From Anticarsia gemmatalis (lineage: Eukaryota > Arthropoda > Insecta > Lepidoptera > Erebidae), in NCBI RefSeq assembly GCF_050436995.1, contig NC_134767.1, positions 2,976,001-3,040,000 of the forward strand: 64,000 nt of DNA, read 5' to 3'. The translations under genes and the position numbers were made by a program. Under the pieces are notes generated by a model that was given only the letters and a program-made list of their open reading frames with translations, was not told where the DNA came from and ran no database searches. Shown piece after piece: positions 1 through 10,595 of the stretch (the first letter of the stretch is position 1; every line of letters starts with the position of its first letter).

Positions 1-160
1 TTTTGTGCTATTGTCATTAAACAAGGCATGTAATTTTAAGCTAATGATGATACATTAAAACTCAATATGACAATATCGTTATAAGTATGTATTTACAAGT
101 ATATAAGTAAGCATATTATAGAGGACGTTTGTCATGGAATGTATCTGGAATGAGGCCTTC

Positions 161-292
161 AGTAGCTCAATTCACTACGCCTATTGACCATCGACAACCA
201 ACTATCAATAAATTTTGTATGAAAATCTGATAAGCGTCTCTAGCGGACGCCGTCAAACTCTCAATACTACATATAATGTACAGAATCGCGCT
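161..292. repeat. MITE-like interspersed repeat (TAGCTCAATTC family)
   Basis: Begins with TAGCTCAATTC and has CATCGACAACC and a segment resembling TCTCTAGCGG inside. The same arrangement, with better-kept ends, recurs at 51038-51213 and 62116-62279, and more decayed copies lie near 40.2, 41.1 and 45.4 kb. Here it lies in the intron before the first visible UGT exon. Its class is not determined. Confidence 0.45.
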
Positions 293-340
293 ACAAATTC
301 AAATTCTTTGCTGTTAACAAAACATATTTCTTTTCCACAG

Positions 341-1499
341 GGCATCCGAAAATCAAAGTGTTCATAACACAAGGAGGTCTACAATCAACAGATGAAGCTA
401 TAACAGCTGGAGTACCACTCATTGGTATACCGATGTTAGGAGATCAATGGTACAATGTGGAGAAATACGTGTACCATGGAATAGGAGTTCAACTTGATAT
501 AAAGACGTTAAGAGAAGAAGAATTTAGGAATGCTATTGAAACTGTGATAAGAGACGACAGGTAAAGGGAACTTTATTACTTTGATTGAGAGTTCTGAAAC
601 AATTCTCGTAGGCCAGAGTAATATTAAGTCAGTAGTTATCAATTTAAAAAAAATGCAATCAACCATCCTTATTTATCACAACAGAATAAAATACAATCAT
701 AATGTTCGTAATAAATAGTAGTGACTTAAAAGACCTTAATAATAAAAAAAATGATAATGACGCACAGGAGTATCTTTATTTCTTTAAAGTGATTGTACAA
801 CTTTTATTTTTAGTATCAAGAACCAAAATTTTAACGTAGCAAACAAAAATGCGGAAAAGGATAGTACAACTAACTTTAACTAACTAAAAGACAACTGACT
901 AACAGTCGCAGGCATTGCCTAATTAAATAATGTATATGCCATTTAATAGAAACTAGCTGACCCGCGCAACGTAAGAGAGAATCGGTAATAATTTCCCCCT
1001 TTTTGTTACATTCTTTACTTGTACTATGCTCCTTTTGGTCCTAGCGTGATGATCATTAACCTATAGCCTTCCTCGATAAATGAACTATCGAACACTGAAA
1101 GAATTTTTCAAATCAGACCAATAGTTCCTGACATTAGCGCGTTCAAACATACAAACTCTTCAGCTTTATAATATTAGTACAGATGTACTTACTGGTAAAC
1201 GTAATGTAATTTTCAGTTACCGTCGCAATATACTTCGCCTCGGTGAGCTAATGCGTGACGAGCCGATGAAGCCATTAGACCGTGCAGTGTGGTGGACAGA
1301 GTACGTACTACGTCACGGTGGAGCCAAACACCTGAGATCACCTGCAGCCAACATCTCCTGGACTGATTATCTCGAACTTGAAATAGTTCTGACAATGCTT
1401 TTAGTATTTTTGGTTATATTATTAGGAATTATTATAATAGTATATTATGCCTATTATTTTATTTGTAATAGTAAAAGTAAAAAGACTAAACAGTCTTGA
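341..1499 (+). CDS. UDP-glycosyltransferase, last two exons (partial at left edge)
   Basis: This is the C-terminal part of an insect UDP-glycosyltransferase, an ER-membrane enzyme that transfers sugar from a UDP-sugar to small lipophilic molecules. Two exons are visible: 341-560 (acceptor CCACAG, donor GTAAAG) and 1217-1499 (acceptor TTTCAG, stop TGA at 1497-1499). The upstream exons lie outside the window. The first exon carries the donor-sugar signature, starting FITQGGLQSTDEAI and ending in GDQW, with Gln where most UGTs have His. The last exon gives RAVWWTEYVLRHGGAKHLR, then one hydrophobic membrane span and a short basic tail ending KTKQS, which fits a KxKxx ER-retrieval signal. The reading frame joins across the intron as AG+T. 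Exon lengths and phases match the two UGT genes at 10.6-16.6 kb, which point the opposite way. The family resembles lepidopteran UGT33; the exact subfamily is not certain. Confidence 0.93.
953..1184 (-). mobile_element. Non-autonomous Helitron copy, inside UGT intron
   Basis: The reverse strand runs from TACTAATATTATAAAGCTGA to GGGTCAGCTAG, the same ends as the copies at 3092-3358 and 17536-17803. The terminal CTAG is at 953-956. The stem-loop that normally precedes the end is damaged here (GCGCAACGTAAG). It lies entirely within the last intron of the UGT gene. Confidence 0.7.
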
Positions 1500-3091
1500 T
1501 ACTTTATTGATATTTTTTACCAAGTTGATATTATTGATATTGTAAAGGTACAATTTTTTTACAGATTGCTTGTATTGCCGCAGGATTTTCAAATGTTTTA
1601 AAGAAACATCCATTTTTTGTAAATAGATTGATTTTATCTCATTGTTTAAAATTATTATTAGCTAAAATTTAGTTCTTATCTGGATCTAAAAATTATAATC
1701 TTTTGATTTAATGCTAATTTATTTAATTAAACTTAATCGTTTCATTAAATTAAACGATACCATATTAAACCGAAATTTTCTTTCTTTTTGTTTTAAAGGC
1801 GGACTCTAGATATATTTAATATTATTTAATCAGCCCTCGATTGTCCAATAAATCTCTTCTATTAAAACGAATTCTACAGACAAATAAATCATAAAACCTT
1901 TGACATGGAATCCATAAATTGACCGCAGAAAATATTGTTTTAACTTTCAGAGGGGCATAAAATAGTACTAACATTTTGACCTCAGAACACGAGTTGACTG
2001 ACAACAGCAATAAAAAACTTAAATATGAAATATTTCAAAACTTTTATTTAACGATTATGCAAATGTAACTATTTTATTATCAAATTTTATAGCCCGTAAA
2101 GCCCATAAAGTCGCTTGTTTTTTAGAACAGAAGAAGACAACAATCGGGATATACTTTTTACATGCCCTCAGAAACACGGAGACGCTAAGTTCATATACAA
2201 CTACGCGGTCACCCATCAATATATTAACCGCGGCAAGGGATGCTTAACCCAGAGATCGTTTACCGACTAGAGAGAGCAACTGGCTGTGAGCGCCTCACAA
2301 AGAAAATTAAAATTCACTGACACTACGAAAGCGTAGATCGAAAAACACAACGAATTTGAGCAATAAAAAACTTTGTACAGATAAGGTAACAAATAAATCA
2401 CATTTGGAAAGTTCCAGAAGTTACCGATATCGTATCGTGTATTCCTGTTTCTAATTTTCATATGAAATATGGTGAAAGATAAGAAACTTGCTGCAACGTT
2501 TGTTGTTTAGCGTTTTTGGTACAAATCATCATTTTTTTATCGTGAAATCAAGAAATTTACTGTCGGTTTCCTTGATGCTTAGAAGACTCCTGCGAAACTA
2601 GATGAGTTCAATTTTTATCCAAAACAGTTAGTTACTTATTAAGCTTTAAATAAGTCTGTTATATTTTCCGAGGGATGATTAACTTTTGGGGCATAGTAAA
2701 CTAAGACTACTATCTTTTTATTTTCGAAACACCTGCTAACCCAGTCATTATTCTGCGTTAATCCAAAAACTATACTTCATTTCACACCTTGGATTTAATG
2801 ATTTTTGTAATTAATGTATATTAAATAATGTATGTATCAAATACCTTTACTTTCACCTAGTCGTTACGTCACTGAATACGCAACATGGTGCCGAAATGGA
2901 TCGTGTAACTAGAGCCTAACGCGGAATGAGGTGCGAGAATATTTAGGGCCGTGACAATCTACGCCCTAATGAGGTCTCCAAGATACTGACACATATTACC
3001 TACGTATGTATGTAGCTCTAGGTAATGCTTGGGTCCGAAATTTTACGAAAGTGGCGCTAAACACATTTTTTTATGTAAATGTATCCATACA
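1500..3091. other. Gene-free spacer downstream of UGT
   Basis: AT-rich sequence with no supported gene. At about 2140-2282 (+) lies one copy of an interspersed repeat, recognised by CACGGAGACGC, then CCCAGAGATCGTTTACCGAC. It also occurs at 37.8, 45.9, 52.6 and 54.2 kb. The rest shows nothing recognisable. Confidence 0.5.
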
Positions 3092-3358
3092 TCTATACTA
3101 TAATATTATAAAGCTGAAGAGTTTGTTTGTTTGATTGATTGTTTGTTTGTTTGTTTGAACGCGCTAATCTCAGGAACTATTGGTCCGATTTGAAAAATTT
3201 GTTCAGTGTTAGATAGACCATTTATCGAGGAAGGCTATAGGCTATATTTCATCACGCTATGACCAATAGGAGCAGAGTACCAGTAAAAAATGTTACAAAA
3301 ACGGGTATTTTTTTTTTCACTCTTATGTTACGCAAGCGAAGTTGCGCGAGTCAGCTAG
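3092..3358 (+). mobile_element. Non-autonomous Helitron, complete copy
   Basis: Starts TCTATAC...AATATTATAAAGCTGAAGAG, followed by a run of TTTG repeats, and ends at CTAG (3355-3358). Just before the end, CGCAA-GCGAAG-TTGCG forms a stem-loop, as expected for a Helitron 3' terminus. There are no terminal inverted repeats or target duplications. No coding capacity. Confidence 0.8.
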
Positions 3359-3361
3359 TAC

Positions 3362-3606
3362 ATAATATCACGGAAGTTATACCTGAATGTGTGGGCAGAG
3401 GTATTAACTACCCACGTTTGGTCATCAACTATGTAATTGTCATGTAATAGCGGGTGAGTCTATTGCCATATACTAGACACGTTACGAAACACCGGTCTAC
3501 TATTTAGAAATATTCTGATAAAATAGCACTTCGTTCGACCCGGAAATCGTACCCAAGACCTCATCAGGAGTTGGTTACACGGCCGACCATGCCACAGAGG
3601 CATTAT
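3362..3606 (-). mobile_element. tRNA-derived SINE, reverse orientation
   Basis: Read on the - strand, it starts GCCTCTGTGGCATGGTCGG (box A-like) and has GGGTACGATTTCC (box B-like). The body contains TTTCGTAACGTG and a tail with GTGTGGGCAG... in reverse. The same body occurs at 52430-52620 and the tail at 60.8 kb. Its boundaries are approximate. Confidence 0.6.
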
Positions 3607-4970
3607 TTTTTTTTTAAATATTTATAAAACAATAGACAGAGGACTAAGTCACGCGTGCTAGCATAAGGTGCACTTAGAAATTATGTTCTAAGAACAACAC
3701 AAATATAAAACTAGTTTCTCCATCAAATAAATATATGTATTCGTAGCACAACCACAAAAGAATCCCTATATTCTCATGTAATGTAATACTACCCGCTATT
3801 ACGTAAACAGAAAGGCGTCAGAACAAATATTTGTGGCGAACAAATATTTGCCTCGCGCGGACATCGAACTGTAGTGATAGTGTACGTATGACAAAATAAA
3901 ACACTTTCAACGCCAGATCTAATGAAGAGTTATGGCAAAATAGCTTTCCAGCTTCAACAGTAAAATGATTGTAAACTGAACTTTTGACTTAGAAGCCCAA
4001 ATAAGCTAATAGAGAAATTGACTTTACTATATTCGACTATTTCTGTGTTTAAGATTTTATTTATTAACCAGTGAAAAATATTAATGATACTAAACTATGA
4101 CTGATTAACAAAAAGAAAATATTTACAATTATAAAAAAGATTTAGAAAGAAAAAACATTAAATTTAATTAAAATAAACCTACAGGGCGTCGTAGAATTCG
4201 TCCGCATCGTTGTCAACCGGGAACGTGCCCGATAGGTTGGCCACATTGCCTCAAAAAATATAAAAAAAAAACATTTAAAAAAAATTACTTGAAAAGGTTA
4301 AGCCGATAAACCTTTACAGATTATTATCAACTTACAAGGGGCTACTTAACATTCTTTAAAGTGAGAATTCACTGTTTGACGAATGAATACACATAATAAT
4401 ATACAATTTACTCCACTAGCTACAATTCTCTGTGCTGTTTTAGTCAAAAACCCATTCATTCACACGAATTATCAGTTTTAGTTCTGTTTGCTGTCATGCT
4501 TCGACATACATTTTTTAGAATAAAACTGGTGCATAATACCGAAGTTCATAAATAACATTTTATTGGTTATCCAGTGAACAAACAGTATATCATGTTCTAT
4601 GTCTAAAAAACTGTGATTTGTTTTTAGTAGATCGTTTTGAAGTGTTAGACACGATATTTTTTCGAGTTGAACATTTTGCGCCATCAAAAACAAACACAAA
4701 TAATTCGTCTACACTCACATATTATAAAATTTAAAATGATTGTGTATGTGTTTTTTGACCATGATTTCTAATTATTCAAAAAAGACATAAACATTTTTTT
4801 TCTATGTCTCAAAAGTATTTAATCCTTAGGTTGGATCAACAGTCTGTTCACATTTGAACACGGGATTTAATGCGAACGCGCATTTTACATTGGCAGACAC
4901 GGCCAGTGCTACCTGCGCCAAACCGTCTGGCATTCCACGGTAAAATGCGTGTTTGCGTATCCTATTATAA
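3607..4970. other. Gene-free AT-rich spacer
   Basis: Short reading frames only, none recognised. No clear repeat beyond simple A/T runs. Confidence 0.4.
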
Positions 4971-5180
4971 TAGGTTGGGGAAAAATTCTTTTCGTATTAT
5001 AGTATGTATGAACTTGTAATAACATCTCTTTGGCTTTAAGAATCACAAATGAGTACGCGGTTCATTAGGTTTCTTTCAATGAGCTCGTGAGGTACCCAAA
5101 TATCAAGCTGTTTTGTGTAGAAAAGATTTTATTGCAAGTTCATACATACTATAATGCGAAAAGACTTTTTCCCCAACCTA
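4971..5180. mobile_element. mariner-type MITE with TA target duplication
   Basis: TA at 4971-4972 and 5179-5180 bracket a 206-bp element with long inverted ends: AGGTTGGGGAAAAA at left, TTTTTCCCCAACCT at right. The inversion continues inward through the TATAGTATGTATGAACTTG segment. A second copy, same length class and same interior, lies at 57801-58017. The interior has no transposase frame, so it is non-autonomous. The TA duplication and GGTTGGGGAAAA-type ends fit the mariner/Tc1 superfamily. Confidence 0.8.
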
Positions 5181-5659
5181 ATATATTAAACACGCAACGC
5201 GCTAGTTTAGAAGTTATCACTGACCAGTCAGCCTGCAACCACTGCCAGTGTTACTTGCGCCAAAACGTCGAGCAACAACGTAAATGGGGAGTTTTCGACT
5301 CATTTTACTATATAACAAAATATTCCTCTTCCTAAGGAACCCTAAGTCCTACACCAGTGTTTGCTCATACACGTTATTCAGTTAATAATTAACGTTAATG
5401 ACGCCGCATGATGGATGACTGCTAATTTCATACAGAACAAACATACAACATGATTATTTATTATTACAGAAAATAAGTTCGTATGATTGAGGACTAAATA
5501 CAGTGTTTAAGGGAAAACCATTTGTTTTCTATTTTAGCAAACGATGGATTATAATTTTCAATGAAAATTAGGTATGTTTTTATTTATGTTGAAGGATTTT
5601 GTTATTGCCGATTGGAGGTCAGAGTATATCTATATTTAGGCACCCTGTTACTACGTTAG

Positions 5660-5765
5660 TTTCTTACGATAAGGGGCAAGTCTATTACCATATTGTTTAT
5701 TTATTTATTTGTATATCGGAGACGTTACCAAACTTTGATGTTCTATTGGGAATACTCGATGTTTA
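5660..5765 (-). repeat. SINE body fragment
   Basis: Carries GGGGCAAGTCTATTACCATAT and GACGTTACCAAACTTTG. Read in reverse these match the body of the SINE at 52430-52620 (AAGTTTGGTAACATGCC-like). No tRNA head is visible here. Confidence 0.4.
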
Positions 5766-6237
5766 AAGCTTAAGGTTTGGATATGTCGGAATTATTTCAA
5801 ATAAATTGTCAAACAAATAATAGGAGTAGCTAAGCCTAGAAAAATATGTTATTTTTTTGTTATTTAATTCTTGTATCTGAATACCTTCAATATAGTATGA
5901 GAGAATAACAAATTAAAATCATATATCTTTGATAATTTCATTGCAAAATCTACGAGATGCTGAGCTTAATTACCAAATTCAGACCAAAAGACGATAGAGT
6001 TAATTGAATTTCTCATGTGTGGGAACTTAACAAAATACATTAATATCGTAAGGCACCCTGACTTAAGACTAATCTTAAATCATCTTAATATTGTTAGTGG
6101 CAAGACGACGAGTAAAATAAACTAGTATAACTGAATTTGCCTTCACTTAGTATATGTATGTGTATCTCGATTATATAAATAAGCAGAGTTTGTATTTTGG
6201 TAACCAGATAACTAATAAACATACTTTATACCTTCTT

Positions 6238-6423
6238 CTGATGCTTATATTATAAATGCTAAAGTTTGTAGGGATGGATGGATGTTACTCTTTCGCAAAA
6301 AATCTACTGATCGGACTTTGATGAAATTTGGTACACAAACAGTTTATAACCCGGAATAACACATAGGATACTTTTTGGTCAAGGAACTCATTTCACGAGG
6401 ACGAAATCGCGGGCAGGAGCTAG
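6238..6423 (+). mobile_element. Non-autonomous Helitron, second family
   Basis: Starts near TATTATAAATGCTAAAGTTTG, has GATGTTACTCTTTCGC and ATGAAATTTGGTA inside, and ends GGAGCTAG with CTAG at 6420-6423. The segment CACGAGGACGAAATCGCGGGC is a weakened terminal stem-loop. The 5' part of the same family is repeated at 63319-63490. Confidence 0.6.
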
Positions 6424-7304
6424 TATTTGAATAAATTTTCACTATCTTTCAGAGCAGATACACTTAACCCACTATACACGGCGCTTTGGTTATTGCGTCA
6501 TGGTGACCATGATTATTTCGCACACTTATGCCTGGCCTACACTTTCAGGTATAACCGGAGTGTTGTTGTGTATGTTAAACATCAATAATTATTCCTAGGT
6601 ATAATTTTAGAGCCCTACAGCGGTTATAGCCATAGTAATAGTAAACAAACTTTAACAACATAAGCCATACATCGTAACCACATTACAAGTACTTACACAA
6701 TAAAACGGCAATTCAAAGACATTCACGAGCCTCTTACAATTTAAATCTTAAGATAACATCTGAATAATGGAACGATTTTAAAAATCGTTCGGAATAAGGA
6801 GCAGGTTTTGTCTCGGTAAAATCTACATGGTGTATTTGCATGTGAAATGTAAAGCAAGAGTGACTTTTAATCGAAATGGTGATAGAATAATGGGGGGAAT
6901 TCTTAATATATTCTTAACTGTTCCCTATTTCCGCACCTTAGGCGATGATTTGAAATAAAATATACCGGATTTTTGCATCAAACTTAAATTTGAAAATGAC
7001 TCTGCAATTTAGCTATGATAGCGTAGCAGATAGGTACGTTATTTAGTTATCCATTATTGTAAGGTGCTTCATTTCGAAGTTTTGACGATGAATATGATTT
7101 TATACGAAGCATCTTTTGTAACACGTCATAGTTGCTTATCACATAAAATTATCGGAATGTAAACATCTATCAATCAATTGAAAATGCAGGAAGCCATTAT
7201 CAGTGCATGTTCCTATTGCTATCTTAAGTATCTGTCACATTACGTGCTCTTTTAAGATAAAAACTATATTTATATGAACTGAAAGAAATAATTGTTGTAA
7301 TCTA
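6424..7304. other. Gene-free spacer left of the large Helitron
   Basis: No supported gene, RNA or repeat unit is seen. Confidence 0.4.
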
Positions 7305-7995
7305 TCTATAATATAAAAATGAATCGCAAAATGTGTTGGTAAGCGCATAACTCAACAACGCCTCGACCAATTTGGCCAAATCTTTTTTTTAAATGTTCGT
7401 TGAAGTTTAAGGATGGTTTTTACGGCGAGAAAAATTAGAATTATCGCTGGAAAAATCCTAAAAATAACCCTTTTCTTTTTCTCATACAAATGATTTGTAA
7501 CTAAAACGTAGTCAATTTGAGCTTTATTGCTATGGTATAAAGTTCATATCAAAATTACATGCACTCATTGTTGTCTAAGCAATGTAGGTGTGTTCCTAAA
7601 GTCAAAGATCGTATCTGTCAAAACAATGTGCGTGTGTTCGTTGGAGCACAGAATACATAGTTGGAGGAGTTTAAATGTCGCGTTCCGAAACTCGCGTTTC
7701 TTTTGTATTAGTTTCGGCACGCGAGATAAAATGCATCAGTTTCCACGTCATTACATCAGTCAAACAAAAATCGCTTTACCAACAGTGTTTTATTATTTTT
7801 AATATCCAAATTTTACGTAAACAAAATAATTCGTACGGCTTAAAAGGATGTGACTTCAAGTCATATCAAATTTTAAAAAAAAAAATTGTCTGTGACCTAA
7901 CCTATTGAGTTTGCTTTTGTCAACTAATACACGAAACAAATTCGTATATCGTGGTGACATTCAAAGCAATATTACAGCACATGAAAATTAAAAAG

Positions 7996-8247
7996 AGAAA
8001 ATGGACAAAGAGTGTATTTTACAGCACAGAACGCAGTACAAAGAGCTGCTCAGCCACCATCTACTACATTAACCAGTTTTAGTTCAGGAGATTTTTTTTA
8101 AATACGTAGGCAAAAAAACATTTACAAATCTTTTTGACAGGACGAAGTCTGTCGGGTCAGCTAGAAAATGGACAATGAGTGTATTTTACAGCACAGAACG
8201 CAGTACAAAGAGCTGCTCAGCCACCATCTACTACATTAACCAGTTTT
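7996..8247 (+). repeat. Direct repeats created inside the Helitron
   Basis: Positions 7996-8080 and 8163-8247 are an 85-bp direct repeat with one difference (A at 8009, T at 8176). Positions 8082-8164 and 10452-10534 are an identical 83-bp repeat carrying the Helitron 3' end. The single change at 8176 turns an Arg codon (AGA) into TGA in the second copy. In the first copy the frame reads GQRVYFTAQNAVQRAAQ, a piece of the helicase gene, which then jumps to the 3' end at GTTCAGGAG. Confidence 0.9.
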
Positions 8248-10293
8248 TTTGAGACATGCCAAAACGATGATTTCGCACAAACATTGCTATATTCTGAAAT
8301 GCCAAAATATTATACCTGGAATCAATCCTCAAGGAGATTTATAAGACGGAAACAAGGAAAACCAGTTCTAGGATATACAGATGTATATTCTACCGATGCG
8401 ATTGGCCGGATTTATTCAGTACATCCAAGCAATGATGAATGTTTTTATTTACGACTGCTATTAGTCAATGTACGTGGCCCAACATCATTCCAACAGTTAC
8501 GAACTGTTGATGGTGAATTGTGCGGATCCTACAGAGAAGCCTGTCAACGTTTGCAATTGCTTGAAAATGACGCTCATTGGGATCAAACTCTCAATGATGC
8601 TGTAATATCATCACACGCTCATCAAATACGAACATTGTTTTCTATAATCATATCTACATGCTTCCCATCAAACCCAATTGATTTGTGGATCAAGTACAAA
8701 GATTATATGTGTGATGATATTTTGTATCAAATACGGAATAGAATGGGAAATCCAAATATACAAATCAGTGAAGAAATTTACAATGAAGCATTGATTTCAA
8801 TTGAGGACATGTGCTTGATAATGTCAAACAAACTATTAATTCAATTAGGCCTGACCGCGCCCAATCGTCCAATGCATGATGCTTTTAACCAAGAGTTGCA
8901 TCGAGAAAAACTGTATGATCTCAACGCTTTGAAAGAATTAATTCAAACAAATCTTCCACTGTTAAATGAACAACAGAAGTATGTATTTGAAACTCTTATG
9001 AAAGTAACAAATAATGAAACTGGAGGGATTTACTTCTTAGATGCACCTGGTGGTACAGGAAAAAGTTTTTTGATTTCATTAATATTAGCAACAATTCGCT
9101 CACAAAATAAAATTGCACTTGCACTCGCTTCGTCGGGAATCGCAGCAACTTTGCTTGAAGGTGGTCGAACAGCCCATTCAGCACTGAAATTGCCATTAAA
9201 TATGCAAAGCAATGAAACTCCAACCTGCAACGTTTCGAAGAACTCTGCAATGGCAAAGGTTTTGCAGCAATGTAAATTGATTGTTTGGGATGAATGCACG
9301 ATGGCACATAAAAAATCTTTGGAGGCTTTAGACAGAACCTTAAAAGATCTACGGAGCAATAATAACCAATTTGGTGGTGCAATGATTTTATTAGCAGGAG
9401 ATTTTCGTCAAACATTGCCAGTGATTCCACGATAAACGCCAGCTGATGAACTCAATGCATGTCTAAAGTCCTCCAATTTGTGGAAACATGTTAAAGTACT
9501 ACATTTAAGCAAGAATATGCGCGTCGAGTTGCAAAATGACCAATCTGGAAACATATTCTCTAAACAACTCATTGACATTGGTAATGGCAAATTTCCTATA
9601 GACATGTTGACTGGCTGCATTAACTTTCCTCAAAGTTTTTGTCAATTAACTCAATCAAAAGATGAACTTATTCAAAAGGTGTTTCCAGATGTTTTTCAAA
9701 ATTACAGAAACCTTGATTGGTTGAGCGAACGAGCTATACTGGCTGCAAAAAACATAGATGTAAATGAATTAAATTTCAAAATTCAAGAACAAATTACAGG
9801 CGAATTGAGGATATATAAATCAGTTGATTCGGCTACTAATCAAGATGATTTAGTCAACTATCCACCGGAATTTTTAAACTCGCTGGATTTGCCAGGATTG
9901 CCACCTCACAATCTTCAATTAAAGGTTGGATCGGTGGTTATAATGTTGCGAAATATCAACCAACCGCGTCTTTGCAACGGTACACGGTTAGCGATAAAAA
10001 AATTACTAAACAATGTGATAGAAGCAACTATACTCAAAGGAAAGTATGAAGGAGAAGATGTTCTCATACCGCGCATCCCAATGATTCCGACTGATGTGCC
10101 ATTTGAGTTTAAACGACTACAGTTTCCAGTGCGGTTTGCTTTTGCTATGACTATAAACAAGTCCCAGGGGCAATCATTAAGTGTTTGTGGTATTAATCTA
10201 GAAAACCCATGTTTCTCACATGGTCAATTGTATGTTGCCTGTTCCCGTGTTGGAAAACCATCAGATTTGTTTATCTATGCGCCTGGTAATTAA
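8179..10293 (+). pseudogene. Helitron helicase (Pif1-like), Rep half missing, nonsense-broken
   Basis: This encodes the helicase half of a Helitron RepHel transposase, an SF1 Pif1-family helicase that would unwind transposon DNA. The frame opens after a TGA at 8176-8178, has one further in-frame stop (TAA, 9433-9435), and runs on in the same frame to TAA at 10291-10293. Before the stop, Walker A reads DAPGGTGKSF (about 9040-9069) and Walker B reads VWDECTMAHK (about 9283-9312), with LLAGDFRQTLPVIPR just before the stop. After it, the C-terminal helicase motifs are FAMTINKSQGQSL and QLYVACSRVGKPSDLF. The region upstream that should hold the HUH endonuclease and two catalytic tyrosines is absent. 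The low number of lesions suggests the copy is young. I see no reason to think either fragment is used by the host. Confidence 0.88.
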
Positions 10294-10534
10294 ACAAAAA
10301 ACATCGTATACCACAAAGCACTACAATGATAATAATAATAATTATGATTCACATGATTAACAATAAAGCGATTACTTACTTTTAAATCCTTATATATGTT
10401 GTATTTAATTATTTTTTATTCACAACGTCCTATCACCAGGGTGAAGGTTCTGTTCAGGAGATTTTTTTTAAATACGTAGGCAAAAAAACATTTACAAATC
10501 TTTTTGACAGGACGAAGTCTGTCGGGTCAGCTAG

Positions 10535-10540
10535 TTTATT
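10535..10540 (-). terminator. Poly(A) signal AATAAA of the UGT gene at 10.6-13.1 kb
   Basis: On the - strand AATAAA lies 56 bp past the UGT stop codon and is the first sequence next to the Helitron's terminal CTAG. Cleavage would normally occur 10-30 nt further on, that is, inside the Helitron 3' end. Confidence 0.5.
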
Positions 10541-10595
10541 ATAATATAAAATTAGCGAATTTCTTAATTACACAATATGGAAGGATATTTTATAT

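Larger units (their letters stand above)
7305..10534 (+). mobile_element. Defective Helitron with two 3' ends
   Basis: A 3.2-kb rolling-circle transposon. The 5' end is TCTATAATATAAAAATGAATC at 7305, preceded by A; the 3' end is CTAG at 10531-10534, followed by T. This is the A^T target of Helitrons with no target duplication. The 3' stem-loop is GACAG-GACGAAGT-CTGTC. An identical 83-bp 3' end also stands inside at 8082-8164, so the element contains a complete short Helitron (7305-8164) followed directly by a piece starting in the helicase gene. The Rep (HUH endonuclease) half of the usual RepHel protein is missing; only the helicase half is present, with two in-frame stops. The element cannot move by itself. 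Confidence 0.85.

Noticed and set aside
7527..7908. 91- and 77-codon frames near the Helitron 5' end
   Set aside because: They lie in the non-coding 5' region of the Helitron and overlap each other; no Rep motifs such as HUH are readable.
8996..9430. 144-codon frame on the - strand
   Set aside because: It is the shadow of the helicase frame on the + strand, which has clear motifs.
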